A stretch of DNA of 64,000 nucleotides from RGIG995 sp045543655 (lineage in GTDB: Bacteria > Bacillota > Clostridia > Oscillospirales > UBA644). Below, piece by piece: positions 41,027 through 49,506 of this stretch. The position numbers were made by a program, and so were the translations under genes. The DNA lies in the NCBI GenBank assembly GCA_045543655.1, contig JAZPXN010000027.1, positions 62,001 through 126,000 on the forward strand. The letters are read 5' to 3'. Numbering within the stretch: the stretch's first letter is position 1; each line of letters opens with the position of its first letter. The notes below the pieces were generated by a model. That model was not told the origin of the DNA and searched no databases. It saw nothing but the letters and a program-made list of their open reading frames with translations.

Positions 41027-42319
41027 ATGAAAAAGAACAGCCGTGCTAAGTTTTTTGCGGCGCTGACGGTCTTCAGCCTGACGGGGCAGATCGCCTGGGT
41101 CGTGGAAAATATGTATTTTAACGTATTTATTTACAAGATGTTCCACGCCTCGGCGGAAGAGATCTCCTGGATGGTCTCGGCCTCGGCGGTGGCGGCAACG
41201 GTGACCACCCTTTTGATCGGGGCACTGTCGGATAAGCTGGGCAAGCGGAAGATCTTCATCTGCGGCGGATATATCCTTTGGGGCATCTCGATTCTGGCCT
41301 TTTGCCTGGTGCGGGAGGATATCATCGGGGTACTGTTCCCCATGGCGGCCACGGCTTCGGCGGTGGGGGTCACGCTGACGGTAATCCTCGACTGCGTGAT
41401 GACCTTCTTCGGTTCCTCGGCCAACGACGCCTGCTTCAACGCCTGGCTGACCGACGTGACCGACGACAGCAACCGGGGTGCGGCGGAAGGGATCAACGCC
41501 ATGATGCCGCTGGTGGCGATTTTGGCGGTCTTCGGCGGATTTATGGGCTTCGACCTGAACAAGGCCGAAAGCTGGACGTCCATTTTCCTGATCATCGGCA
41601 TTGCGGTGATCGTCATCGGCGTTGCGGGCTTTTTCCTGATCAAGGATCCGGTGATCCAGACCGACGGAAACCGGAATTATTTCAAAAATATCTTTTACGG
41701 CTTCCGGCCGAAGGTGATTGCGGAAAACAGAATTCTGTATCTCTGTCTGATCGCCTTTGCCATCTTCGGCATTTCCATTCAGATCTTCATGCCCTATCTG
41801 ATTCTGTATTATACGGTGTCCCTGCAGATGGAAAACTACGTGTTTATCATGGCACCGGCCATCGTACTGGCGGCGGTGTTCACAGCGCTTTGGGGGCGGG
41901 TGTACGATAAGATCGGCTTCCGGCGTGCGGTGGTGCCGTCGATTGCTTTGCTGGGGGCGGGATACGTGATTCTGTTCTTCTTCCGGCATACGGCGCTAGT
42001 CTTCGTGGGATCGCTTTTGATGATGTGCGGCTATCTTTCGGGCATGGCGGTCTTCGGTGCGGTCATCCGGGACAGAACGCCGGAAAACCGGTCGGGGATG
42101 TTCCAGGGGCTTCGGATCGTGGGGCAGGTGCTGATTCCCGGCATCGTGGGCCCGGCCATCGGATCGACTGTGCTGAAAAATGCGGAAACGGTGCTGAACG
42201 ACGACGGAACCACCTCCTTTATTCCCAACGAAAATATTTTCCTTGCGGCCCTGGCGGCGGCAACGGTGCTGGCGATTTATCTGGTCTTTTTGGTCAGAAT
42301 GATGAGAAAGAAGAAATAA
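41027..42319 (+). CDS. MFS transporter, probable glycoside importer
   Basis: A 430-residue, twelve-span carrier. The loop 2-3 motif is GALSDKLGKRK, and loop 8-9 reads GRVYDKIGFRR. NMYFNVFIYKMF with NAWLTDVTDDSNRG resembles the GPH/melibiose-type branch. It begins behind AAGAGGAGGATTCT and ends 1 bp before a GH2 glycosidase gene, so it probably imports the glycoside that enzyme cleaves. The sugar cannot be read from sequence. Confidence 0.87.
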   Translation: MKKNSRAKFFAALTVFSLTGQIAWVVENMYFNVFIYKMFHASAEEISWMVSASAVAATVTTLLIGALSDKLGKRKIFICGGYILWGISILAFCLVREDIIGVLFPMAATASAVGVTLTVILDCVMTFFGSSANDACFNAWLTDVTDDSNRGAAEGINAMMPLVAILAVFGGFMGFDLNKAESWTSIFLIIGIAVIVIGVAGFFLIKDPVIQTDGNRNYFKNIFYGFRPKVIAENRILYLCLIAFAIFGISIQIFMPYLILYYTVSLQMENYVFIMAPAIVLAAVFTALWGRVYDKIGFRRAVVPSIALLGAGYVILFFFRHTALVFVGSLLMMCGYLSGMAVFGAVIRDRTPENRSGMFQGLRIVGQVLIPGIVGPAIGSTVLKNAETVLNDDGTTSFIPNENIFLAALAAATVLAIYLVFLVRMMRKKK

Positions 42320-42320
42320 G

Positions 42321-44012
42321 ATGAAGGATCAATTCGTAACGTTATATACCGACGAGGGAGAATCCCTGACGGGACAGCCCTGGAATATTTACCCCCGACC
42401 CCAGATGAAGCGGGATTCCTTTTATTGCCTGAACGGGGAATGGGATTTTCAGACAAAGGGCGGCAAATGGGAGAAGATCACCGTGCCCTTTCCACCGGAA
42501 TCGATCCTTTCCGGCATCGGACGGAGTATGGGAAAGCGTCCCCGGGTGCAATATAAGAAGCGCTTTTCTCTGCCGGAGGGGTTCTTGAAGGACCGGGTGC
42601 TTCTGCATTTCGGCGCAGTGGACCAATACGCGGAAATTGAACTCAACGGAACCCCCGTCGGAATCCACGAGGGAGGCTATCACGCCTTTTCCTTTGACGT
42701 GACCGACGCTCTGCGGGACGAAAACGAGCTGACCGTTTGGGTGGAAGACGATACGCAAAGCCGCCGCCTCCCCTACGGCAAGCAGCGGTACGACCGGGGC
42801 GGAATGTGGTATACCCCCGTGACCGGCATCTGGCAGACGGTGTGGATGGAAAGCGTGCCGGAAAACCATATTGAAGCGTTGACCATCGAGGTAGGGGCGG
42901 ATTTTGCGGAAATTACCGCAGTAGGCGTCTCTGACGGTACCGTGACGGTACAAACGCCGGAAGGAGAAATCTCGGCGAAACTGGACGGCGGCGTTGCCTC
43001 GGTAGACCTGGGGAATCCCCGGCTTTGGTCACCGGAGGACCCCTATTTATACGAATTTAAAATCAATGCGGGCAAGGATGAAGTCTTCTCCTACTTTGCA
43101 TTGCGGACGCTGGAGATCAAAAAAGTAGAAGGTCTGCCCCGGCTTTGTCTCAACGGAAAGCCTTATTTCTTCCACGGACTTCTGGATCAGGGATATTACA
43201 GCGACGGCATCTACACCCCCGCGTCACCGGCGAATTATACCCGGGATATCGCGGAGATGAAGGCGCTGGGCTTCAATACGCTGCGCAAGCACATTAAAAT
43301 CGAGCCGGAGCATTTTTATTACGAATGCGATCGGCTGGGAATGATCGTTTCCCAGGATATGGTCAATAACGGCGACTATTCTTTTCTGCGGGATACGGCC
43401 CTGCCGACGATCGGGGTCAAAAATCTGCCGGACCGTCTGCTGCACCGGGATCCGGCCACGCGGAAGGCCTTTGAATCGTCCGTGGCTGCCACGGTGGAGC
43501 AATTGTACAATCATCCCTGCATCTGCTATTGGACCGTCTTTAACGAGGGCTGGGGGCAGTTTGAGGCCGACCGGGCCTACGAACGGCTGAAGGCGCTGGA
43601 CGAAACCCGATTCATTGACGCCACCTCCGGATGGTTTCGACAACAAGAGAGTGACGTGGAAAGTCTGCACGTATATTTCAAGCCGGTAAAGATCCGGGCA
43701 GGCGACCGACCGGTGGTCTTATCGGAATTCGGCGGATATTCCTATCAGCCCGAAGGCCATATCTTCCATCCGGGAAAGCCTTACGGTTATCGCTTTTTCG
43801 AGGATCGGCAGAAATTCGAGGACGCCCTTGTGGAGCTTTACGAAAAAGAGATCGTCCCCGCCGTGTCGAAGGGGCTTTGCGGCGCGGTATACACCCAGGT
43901 TTCCGACGTAGAAGACGAGACCAACGGCCTTTTATCCTACGACCGGAAGGTGCTGAAGGTCTCCCCCGACCGGATGCTTGCGATTGCGGAAAAGTTGAAA
44001 ATAACGGAATAA
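42321..44012 (+). CDS. Glycoside hydrolase family 2 enzyme (beta-galactosidase/beta-glucuronidase-like)
   Basis: A 563-residue GH2 protein: sugar-binding jelly roll (about 30-175), an immunoglobulin-like domain (about 180-265) and a TIM barrel (about 270-560). The acid/base Glu is in FNEGWGQ and the nucleophile Glu in VLSEFGGYS. It is short for the family, ending at the barrel without the C-terminal domains of LacZ, and has no signal peptide. Whether it acts on galactosides, glucuronides or another sugar is open. It is in an operon with the MFS carrier. Confidence 0.9.
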   Translation: MKDQFVTLYTDEGESLTGQPWNIYPRPQMKRDSFYCLNGEWDFQTKGGKWEKITVPFPPESILSGIGRSMGKRPRVQYKKRFSLPEGFLKDRVLLHFGAVDQYAEIELNGTPVGIHEGGYHAFSFDVTDALRDENELTVWVEDDTQSRRLPYGKQRYDRGGMWYTPVTGIWQTVWMESVPENHIEALTIEVGADFAEITAVGVSDGTVTVQTPEGEISAKLDGGVASVDLGNPRLWSPEDPYLYEFKINAGKDEVFSYFALRTLEIKKVEGLPRLCLNGKPYFFHGLLDQGYYSDGIYTPASPANYTRDIAEMKALGFNTLRKHIKIEPEHFYYECDRLGMIVSQDMVNNGDYSFLRDTALPTIGVKNLPDRLLHRDPATRKAFESSVAATVEQLYNHPCICYWTVFNEGWGQFEADRAYERLKALDETRFIDATSGWFRQQESDVESLHVYFKPVKIRAGDRPVVLSEFGGYSYQPEGHIFHPGKPYGYRFFEDRQKFEDALVELYEKEIVPAVSKGLCGAVYTQVSDVEDETNGLLSYDRKVLKVSPDRMLAIAEKLKITE

Positions 44013-44014
44013 CG

Positions 44015-44048
44015 AAAAACGTCCCCCTTCCGATTTGGAAGGGGGACG
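44015..44048 (-). terminator. Terminator for the surface-protein gene
   Basis: Minus-strand 12-bp stem CGTCCCCCTTCC / GGAAGGGGGACG followed by TTTTT. No T-run follows on the plus strand. Confidence 0.8.
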
Positions 44049-44106
44049 AAGCTTACGACGCAAAAAGCGTGTTCATACCGCGCTTTGAGCTCTTATTCAA
44101 AAGACG

Positions 44107-44838
44107 TCAATAAACGTCAACGCCGTCAATCACAACGTTGATCTGGGTGTTGGGAAGCTGACACTTGTTGCCCCAAACGTTGGTCCCGAGCGCAGAACCG
44201 GCAACGCTGCCGTATGCGGCATTGAAATCACCAGCGCCGGGAACGGTCTGAGCAAAACCGTTTACGGTGGTGTTCTTAATAATTACGTCATAGGTGCGGA
44301 TGGGGGTGTAAGTGTTGGTAATTTCGATGGCAGCCTTCCCGGTAACGGTATCGTTGCCGTTGTCGTTGAATACGCAATCGGTAATATTTACAGTCTGATG
44401 GGTCGTTCCGTTATCCAGAACATTGGCGTAAACGAGCAGGGCCTTACCGTCACAGTTGAAGGTACAACCGGTAAAGGATGCGGTGCCGGCGCCCCAGGTC
44501 CAAAGGTTGTAGTTATTCCCGGAAACGTTGAAGGTGCAGTTATTGAACTCACAGGAATAATCAAGTCCGAGAGTTCCTTCGATGACGCAGTTGTTAAATA
44601 CGGTATTCTTAGCATCTGCAAAACCGTAGTTATAGCCGGTACCGGCGGTGCTCTTAATGGTAACGCCTTCGAAGGTAATTTCAGAACCGTTGATATAGGT
44701 CAGTCCGTTAGACACGTCGATGACGGTACCGGGGGTGCCGACAATGGTAACCTTCTTGTTCTTCGCAGCATCGGGAACCTTGAAGGTACCCGCACCGAGG
44801 GCGATGGTGCTGTTTCCGGCCGCAAGAGCATCGGCAAA
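44107..44838 (-). pseudogene. 3' portion of the TasA-like surface protein, beyond an in-frame stop
   Basis: This stretch continues in the same frame as the upstream gene right after its TAA (44839-44841): FADALAAGNSTIALGAGTF and on for about 243 residues to a natural stop. It encodes parallel-beta-helix-like sequence (TFEGVTIKS, VFNNCVIEG, NCTFNVSGNNYN). There is no good ribosome site or start near its beginning; the first GTG is at 44715. It is therefore most simply the second part of one 687-residue protein separated by a nonsense change, unless the stop is read through. Confidence 0.75.
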
Positions 44839-46170
44839 TTAAGTGTTGTTGGAGGTAGCGGGAACGACGTTCCAGACTTCTCCGTTCTTTTCAGCCTTGT
44901 ACCCCTCGGCAACCCACGTGGTGGGATTAAAGCCGAAGGTTCCGCCCTTGATCAAAACCGTCCCGGTGCCGAGAATACCGGAAGTATAACCGGATCTGGT
45001 GGAAGCCTTGCCGAAGGTCCCGCCGTTGACGGTCACGGTAGTGCCTGCCCCGGCGTAGATGTAGGCGCGCTTCTGATTCTGAGTCTTATTGAAATCGAAG
45101 TTGCCGCCGTTGATGACGAGGTTGGAGCCTTCCCCTTCAAGATAGAAAAGGTAACGGCCGGAGGTGCTCGTAGAATCGACCTCAACGCTACCGCTGTTGA
45201 ATACGACGGATGCGCCGTCGGTAACACCGATTCCGCCGCCGCCGGAGGACACGGTTACGTCATTATAAACCGTCACGGCCTCCTTGCCGTTGGTGACGTT
45301 GGAATAGGTTCCAGCGGTCCCGGCATTGACCGTAACGTCGTTCAATTCGGCCTTGCCATTGTTCGTGAGGCCGCGGTCGTCAACGTCAATCGTCCCGTCG
45401 TTGATCACGAGATTCCCGTTGTTGGTCACGCTGTTCTTGATGGATTCATCGCCGGCGTTGATCGTAACGTTCGCATTTTCGGAAATATCAACGCTGCCGT
45501 TCCGATCGGCGTCCATTTCATAAACGCCGCCGAAGGCGAAAATAGCGTCGGCAATGGAAGCGTCCTTATCGTACTGATCGTCAATGGAGTCGGATTCCTT
45601 GGTATACTGGGTGGCGTAAACGACGATGGAGACGTTTTCCACCTTCAGGTCCTGGTATTCGTTTCCGGCAGCGGGGTCCATAACGCCGAGAATCGAAATA
45701 ACACCGGAATCTTCACCGGGATTGAGGGGCTTTTCCTTGGTATAGGCGGCCCAAGCATCCAGGTCGCCAATCTCCGTTGTATTACCGTCCTTGGTGACGG
45801 AAACGGTGAAATCAATGGCCTCCAGAAGCTTCACGTCGCCGGAAAGACCGTTGATGAAGACCTGATACTTCAACGCCAGAGTTCCGTTGTTGACAATCTT
45901 AAAGTCTTCCAGCTTGTAACGGCAGCCGGGCTCCCAAAGAATCTTATCGTTTTCGCGACCGTCGATCGCCTCAAACTTCAAAGACTTGCCCTGCAGCGAG
46001 TTGTCCCGGGCATCAACGAGATCTACGTCCAGAGTACCGGACTGGATGGTATTGACGCCGGTGGTTACGGAGTCGGTAAACCACGCAAAGGTGGTGCCGA
46101 CCAGCATCGAAACGCAAAGCAACAAAGAAAGAACGCTTGCGAACAACGCTTTTTTCGTGTGTTTGTTCAT
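44839..46170 (-). CDS. TasA/CalY-like surface protein with SipW-type signal peptide (truncated by in-frame stop)
   Basis: A 443-residue product. The N-terminus is the hallmark of SipW-dependent proteins: a hydrophobic segment then TTFAWFTDSVTTG and IQSGTLDVDL. Residues about 35-215 are the TasA/CalY-type beta-sandwich, and from about 220 a repetitive beta-helix region begins (NNGNLVINDGTIDVDDRGL, VVFNSGSVEVDS, TVNGGTFGKA). It should be exported and built into fibres or a surface layer. The frame ends at TAA 44839-44841 after ATSNNT, although homologous sequence continues in frame. Start ATG behind TTAGGAGGATGAATC. Confidence 0.88.
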   Translation of the reverse strand: MNKHTKKALFASVLSLLLCVSMLVGTTFAWFTDSVTTGVNTIQSGTLDVDLVDARDNSLQGKSLKFEAIDGRENDKILWEPGCRYKLEDFKIVNNGTLALKYQVFINGLSGDVKLLEAIDFTVSVTKDGNTTEIGDLDAWAAYTKEKPLNPGEDSGVISILGVMDPAAGNEYQDLKVENVSIVVYATQYTKESDSIDDQYDKDASIADAIFAFGGVYEMDADRNGSVDISENANVTINAGDESIKNSVTNNGNLVINDGTIDVDDRGLTNNGKAELNDVTVNAGTAGTYSNVTNGKEAVTVYNDVTVSSGGGGIGVTDGASVVFNSGSVEVDSTSTSGRYLFYLEGEGSNLVINGGNFDFNKTQNQKRAYIYAGAGTTVTVNGGTFGKASTRSGYTSGILGTGTVLIKGGTFGFNPTTWVAEGYKAEKNGEVWNVVPATSNNT

Positions 46171-46200
46171 GATTCATCCTCCTAACGGATATATTATTCT

Positions 46201-46503
46201 TTCGCAGAGGTATGAACTCTGCGGGAGCATATTGTATCACATTTTCAGGAAAAATGCAACAAAAAAAGAGTGGAAAAAGAGAAAAATCACAAAAATGTTG
46301 CATTTTCACACATTTACCCTTTGATATGATGAAATAATATTCAAAACTTTCCGTAATACGCCGCCCGCTTGCCGCCAAAATACCCCGAGAAAACTCAGCA
46401 TTTTAATGGAAAAGGTAAGGTTAATCGCCGTCAAAATTCTTCGTCAATGTACAAATGAAGCATTGACGTTAACGTGCTTTTCGTAAATTCATACCTCTGC
46501 GAA
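46201..46503. repeat. Pair of 16-bp inverted repeats upstream of the surface-protein gene
   Basis: TTCGCAGAGGTATGAA at 46201-46216 and its exact reverse complement TTCATACCTCTGCGAA at 46488-46503. Near the first copy CGCAGAG/CTCTGCG also forms a local hairpin in the 5' leader. Inside lie two more pairs: AAAATGCAAC (46251-46260) with GTTGCATTTT (46298-46307), and CGTCAATG with CATTGACG (about 46442-46468). No reading frame is convincing in this 424-bp gap. No flanking duplication was found. Confidence 0.7.
46231..46259 (-). promoter_or_regulatory. Promoter of the TasA-like gene
   Basis: Minus strand TTGCAT (46254-46259), 17-bp spacer ending TGA, TACAAT (46231-46236). The predicted leader starts with the CGCAGAG/CTCTGCG hairpin. 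Confidence 0.7.
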
Positions 46504-46532
46504 TTTTTTTTATACGGAAAGCAATTGAGATG

Positions 46533-46570
46533 AAAAAAAACGAGGCACGCTCTGTGAAGAGCGTGCCTTT
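46533..46570 (-). terminator. Terminator after the NhaC-family gene
   Basis: Minus-strand stem GGCACGCTCT / AGAGCGTGCC, then TCG and an eight-T run. Confidence 0.85.
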
Positions 46571-46594
46571 TGCAGGATTCGTTTTTTCGTCGGA

Positions 46595-48298
46595 TCAGTC
46601 CTTCTTGCGGTTGGCGAGGAAGGTGAGAAGCCACAGAACGGCAAACATCAGAACCAGGCTGACGCCGAGGACGACCCAGACGTTCTGGACGAAGCCGGCC
46701 AGCAGATAGCCGACCAGGGAAACACCGGCCACGGTCATGGCGTAGGGCAGCTGGGTGGAGACGTGGGTGACGTGGTCGCACTGGCCGCCGGTGGACGACA
46801 TGATGGTGGTATCGGAAATGGGGGAGCAATGGTCACCGCAGACGGCGCCGGCAAGGCAGGCAGAGATGCAGATGATGACCAGAGAAGGAATGGAACCGGC
46901 ATCGGCAACGGAGGCCAATTCGGTCTCAAACACGCCGGTAACGATGGGGATGAGGATCCCGAAGGTCCCCCAAGAGGTACCGGTAGCAAAGGCAAGCAGG
47001 ACGGCCACGAGGAAGAGGATGGCAGGCAGCAGGATACGGATAGCGGTGAACTGTTCCACCACACCGGCAACGTAGGTGCTGGCACCGAGAAGACCGGTCA
47101 TGCTCTTCAGCCCCCAGGCGAAGGTGAGAATCAGAATGGCGGGAACCATCTGCTTAAAGCCTTCGGGGATGGCAGACATACAATCCTTGAAGGAAAGAAC
47201 GCCGCGGCAGAGGAAATAAATCACGTTGAGAATCAGAGCGGCGATAGATCCGAGGGCAAGGCCGTAAGAGGCGTCGCAATTAGCAAAGGCATCGATCAGG
47301 GTGGTGCCGTCGCCGGCAAAAAGTCCGCCGGAATAAACCATACCGAGAACGCAGAAAACGATCAGGATCACGACGGGGAGGATCAGATCGATAACCTTCC
47401 CCTTTTCGTTGATCTTTTCATTGGGATTGACGCTGACTTCGGGCTTACGGCCGGAGATCAGGTCGCCTTCGTTCATAGCCTTCAGCTCGTGCTTGCGCAT
47501 GGGGCCGTAGTCCTTGCCGGAAAGAGCGATAAACAGAACCATGGCCAGGGTCAGCAGAGCGTAGAGGTTATAGGGGATGGTGCGCATAAACAGGGCGATT
47601 CCGTTGATATCGGCGCCGTTGGCGTCCTGCACGGTGCCGCTGACGGCAGCAGCCCAGGAAGAAATGGGAGCAATGATACAAATGGGAGCGGCGGTGGCGT
47701 CGATGAGATACGACAGCTTCGCACGGGAAATGCGGTGCTTGTCGGTCAAGGGACGCATAACGCTACCGACGGTAAGGCAGTTGAAATAGTCGTCAACGAA
47801 GATCAGAACGCCGAGAGCAAAGGTGGAAAGCGCGGCGCCCTTGCGGGATTTGATCCGCTTTGCAGCCCATTCGCCGTAAGCGCGGCTTCCGCCGGCCCGG
47901 TTCATCATCACGACGATAATGCCGAGGACCACGAGGAAGATGAGAATTCCCACGTTGTAGGGATCGGACAGATTGGCGATCAGGCCGTCGTTGAGGATGG
48001 CGTTGAAGGCCTTTTCACCGTCGAATCCGGAGCCGGAGATCCCGTACAGAATCCCGCCGGAGACGATGCCGATAAAGAGCGAGGAATAAGCTTCTTTGGT
48101 GATAAGGGCCAATGCGATGGCGATAACGGGGGGCAGAAGGGCGAGGGCGGTTTCGTTGAACATACTCGCATACTCTGCGGTTTCTTCGGCGACGGCAGCT
48201 CCCTCGGCCACTTCATCGGCGGAGAAGGTCAGGGTAAAGGCTCCGACGATGGCGAGACACAGCAGCAGGATCCCGAAGATACGGGTCAGTTTTTTCAT
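46595..48298 (-). CDS. NhaC-family transporter under lysine riboswitch, probable lysine transporter
   Basis: A 567-residue membrane protein of the NhaC Na+/H+ antiporter superfamily with about 12 hydrophobic segments. Characteristic stretches are FVDDYFNCLTVGSVMRPL, FATGTSWGTFG and AVCGDHCSPISDTTIMSS. ATG 48298 follows TTGGAGGGAACACC. By sequence alone it would be called a Na+/H+ antiporter; the lysine riboswitch in its leader indicates lysine instead, as for the NhaC-type proteins proposed as LysW lysine transporters. It is monocistronic. Function is inferred from the regulatory element, not from transporter residues. Confidence 0.88.
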   Translation of the reverse strand: MKKLTRIFGILLLCLAIVGAFTLTFSADEVAEGAAVAEETAEYASMFNETALALLPPVIAIALALITKEAYSSLFIGIVSGGILYGISGSGFDGEKAFNAILNDGLIANLSDPYNVGILIFLVVLGIIVVMMNRAGGSRAYGEWAAKRIKSRKGAALSTFALGVLIFVDDYFNCLTVGSVMRPLTDKHRISRAKLSYLIDATAAPICIIAPISSWAAAVSGTVQDANGADINGIALFMRTIPYNLYALLTLAMVLFIALSGKDYGPMRKHELKAMNEGDLISGRKPEVSVNPNEKINEKGKVIDLILPVVILIVFCVLGMVYSGGLFAGDGTTLIDAFANCDASYGLALGSIAALILNVIYFLCRGVLSFKDCMSAIPEGFKQMVPAILILTFAWGLKSMTGLLGASTYVAGVVEQFTAIRILLPAILFLVAVLLAFATGTSWGTFGILIPIVTGVFETELASVADAGSIPSLVIICISACLAGAVCGDHCSPISDTTIMSSTGGQCDHVTHVSTQLPYAMTVAGVSLVGYLLAGFVQNVWVVLGVSLVLMFAVLWLLTFLANRKKD

Positions 48299-48317
48299 GG
48301 TGTTCCCTCCAAAAATA

Positions 48318-48358
48318 ATTTCAAAACAAAACGTGCCATGAAGTTGCTTCATGACACG
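48318..48358 (-). terminator. Riboswitch expression platform: leader terminator
   Basis: Minus-strand stem CGTGTCATGAAG / CTTCATGGCACG with CAA loop followed by TTTTGTTTTG, about 20-60 nt before the start codon. It is positioned to stop transcription when lysine is bound. Confidence 0.8.
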
Positions 48359-48393
48359 GAAATTTTGCAAAAATCATGATAGCGCTCCACGGA

Positions 48394-48536
48394 TTCGTGA
48401 CAGTACGGGGCATATTCTGCACCGTCCCGGCCGCGGCTGAAAGGCTCTCACCGCAACCTCGGCGATCGATCTCAATTCCGCACCCGCCTCGGGCTTTTGA
48501 CCGGAATCGGTAAGGACCGCACCTCTATCTTCGGCA
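48394..48536 (-). ncRNA. Lysine riboswitch (L-box aptamer)
   Basis: On the minus strand the leader begins CCGAAGATAGAGGTGCG, matching the conserved 5' core of L-box aptamers (GAAGAUAGAGGUGCG). About 80 nt later comes ATCGCCGAGG, the GCCGAAG-type core, and it closes with ACTGTCACG, with GATAG pairing CTGTC in P1. Length and order of elements fit the five-helix lysine aptamer. It is followed by an intrinsic terminator and the NhaC-family gene. Confidence 0.88.
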
Positions 48537-48551
48537 TATTCTGTTTTCTAC

Positions 48552-48580
48552 AGTATACATGAAACGGAAGCCGATGTCAA
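48552..48580 (-). promoter_or_regulatory. Promoter of the lysine-riboswitch transcript
   Basis: Minus strand TTGACA (48575-48580), 17-bp spacer, TATACT (48552-48557). Confidence 0.8.
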
Positions 48581-48631
48581 GAAGATTCGGGGGATTATAA
48601 CACTTTTTTCACATTTTCAAGGCCGCAACCG

Positions 48632-48660
48632 TTGCTTTTTCCGAAAAAATGTGTTATAAT
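48632..48660 (+). promoter_or_regulatory. Promoter of ybaK
   Basis: TTGCTT (48632-48637), 17-bp spacer ending TGT, TATAAT (48655-48660). Confidence 0.7.
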
Positions 48661-48680
48661 GGGGCAAAGGACGTGATACG

Positions 48681-49163
48681 ATGACCAAAACCAACGCCAT
48701 GCGGATGCTGGACAAGGCGAAAATTTCATACGAGCCCAAGGAATATATTCCCGACGAAAACGATTTGAGCGGGGTGCATATCGCCCAACAGATCGGCCTT
48801 CCGGCGGGGCAATGCTCCAAGACCATCGTGACGAGGGGCGACAAGACCGGGCCCGTGGTATTCTGCATTCCCGCAGACCGCTCCATCGACCTGAAAAAAG
48901 CCGCAAAGGTCACGGGAAACAAGAAGGTAGAGCCCCTGCACGTGAAGGATCTTCCGGGGCTGACCGGCTACGTCCGGGGGGCCTGCTCTCCCCTGGGGAT
49001 GAAGAAAAAATTCCCCACCTATATCGACGAAGCCTGCCGGAATTACGAGAAGATCACCGTCAGTGCCGGGATCAAGGGCTGTCAGCTGTTGATCAAAAGT
49101 GACGAGATCGTCGCCTGCGTGGGCGCCACCGTCTGCGATCTTACGGCGGAAAAAGAGGATTAA
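48681..49163 (+). CDS. ybaK: Cys-tRNA(Pro)/Cys-tRNA(Cys) deacylase
   Basis: A 160-residue YbaK/EbsC-type protein of the INS (ProRS editing) superfamily. Family features: TNAMRMLDKAKISYE at the start, IGLPAGQCSKTIV, FCIPADRSIDLKKAAK containing the conserved Lys, and YVRGACSPLGMKKKFPTYID. It hydrolyses mischarged Cys-tRNA(Pro) in trans. The start is at ATG 48681 behind AAAGGACGTGATACG. It is followed directly by the ileS leader promoter. Confidence 0.93.
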   Translation: MTKTNAMRMLDKAKISYEPKEYIPDENDLSGVHIAQQIGLPAGQCSKTIVTRGDKTGPVVFCIPADRSIDLKKAAKVTGNKKVEPLHVKDLPGLTGYVRGACSPLGMKKKFPTYIDEACRNYEKITVSAGIKGCQLLIKSDEIVACVGATVCDLTAEKED

Positions 49164-49167
49164 CCCC

Positions 49168-49196
49168 TTGACAAATATATAAAAGCGTGCTATAAT
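49168..49196 (+). promoter_or_regulatory. Promoter of the ileS T-box leader
   Basis: TTGACA (49168-49173), 17-bp spacer ending TGC, TATAAT (49191-49196). Confidence 0.88.
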
Positions 49197-49204
49197 ATAG
49201 AATA

Positions 49205-49478
49205 TATAATTTAATTTTCAAAAACTGAACCGAAAAGCTGTGACGAAGACAGTAGTCGGGCAGGGAAACGCAAAGCGAGCCGGGGACGGTGTGAGCCCGG
49301 TGCGGAGTATTGCCCGATGAAGATCCCTTCCGAGCTGCGTGCCGAACGGGCGTACGCCCCAGTAGGTTCCGCCGGGACCCCTACGTCAACGGGGAGCATA
49401 TGTACGTATGTGAATGGGTGGTTAAGCGAAGTTTGCCTTCGTCCCGTTTCTGCGGGGCGGAGGATTTTTGTTTTTCGG
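49205..49478 (+). ncRNA. T-box leader of ileS (isoleucine)
   Basis: Between promoter and ileS lies a roughly 300-nt structured leader. A stem I with ACAGTAGTCGGGCA/TGCCCGAT carries ATGAAGATC, whose ATC is a plausible isoleucine specifier codon. Near the end, GAATGGGTGGTTAAGCG (about 49411-49428) matches the T-box sequence (GGGTGGTACCGCG). It is followed by a terminator with 11 pairs CCTTCGTCCCG / CGGGGCGGAGG (about 49436-49471) and ATTTTTGTTTTT. Uncharged tRNA-Ile should favour antitermination. The exact specifier assignment is inferred. Confidence 0.85.
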
Positions 49479-49506
49479 GAAAGTTGAAGGACACGGAGGA
49501 AAAGCT

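Noticed and set aside
44398..46185. Long plus-strand frame across the TasA-like gene
   Set aside because: The minus strand carries a clear SipW-type signal, ribosome site and promoter; the plus frame is a Gly/Val-rich shadow.
46201..46503. Miniature transposable element (MITE) bounded by 16-bp inverted repeats
   Set aside because: No target-site duplication flanks the repeats, the element contains a working-type promoter of the neighbouring gene, and no second copy is seen in the window. Reported instead as possible regulatory or invertible DNA.
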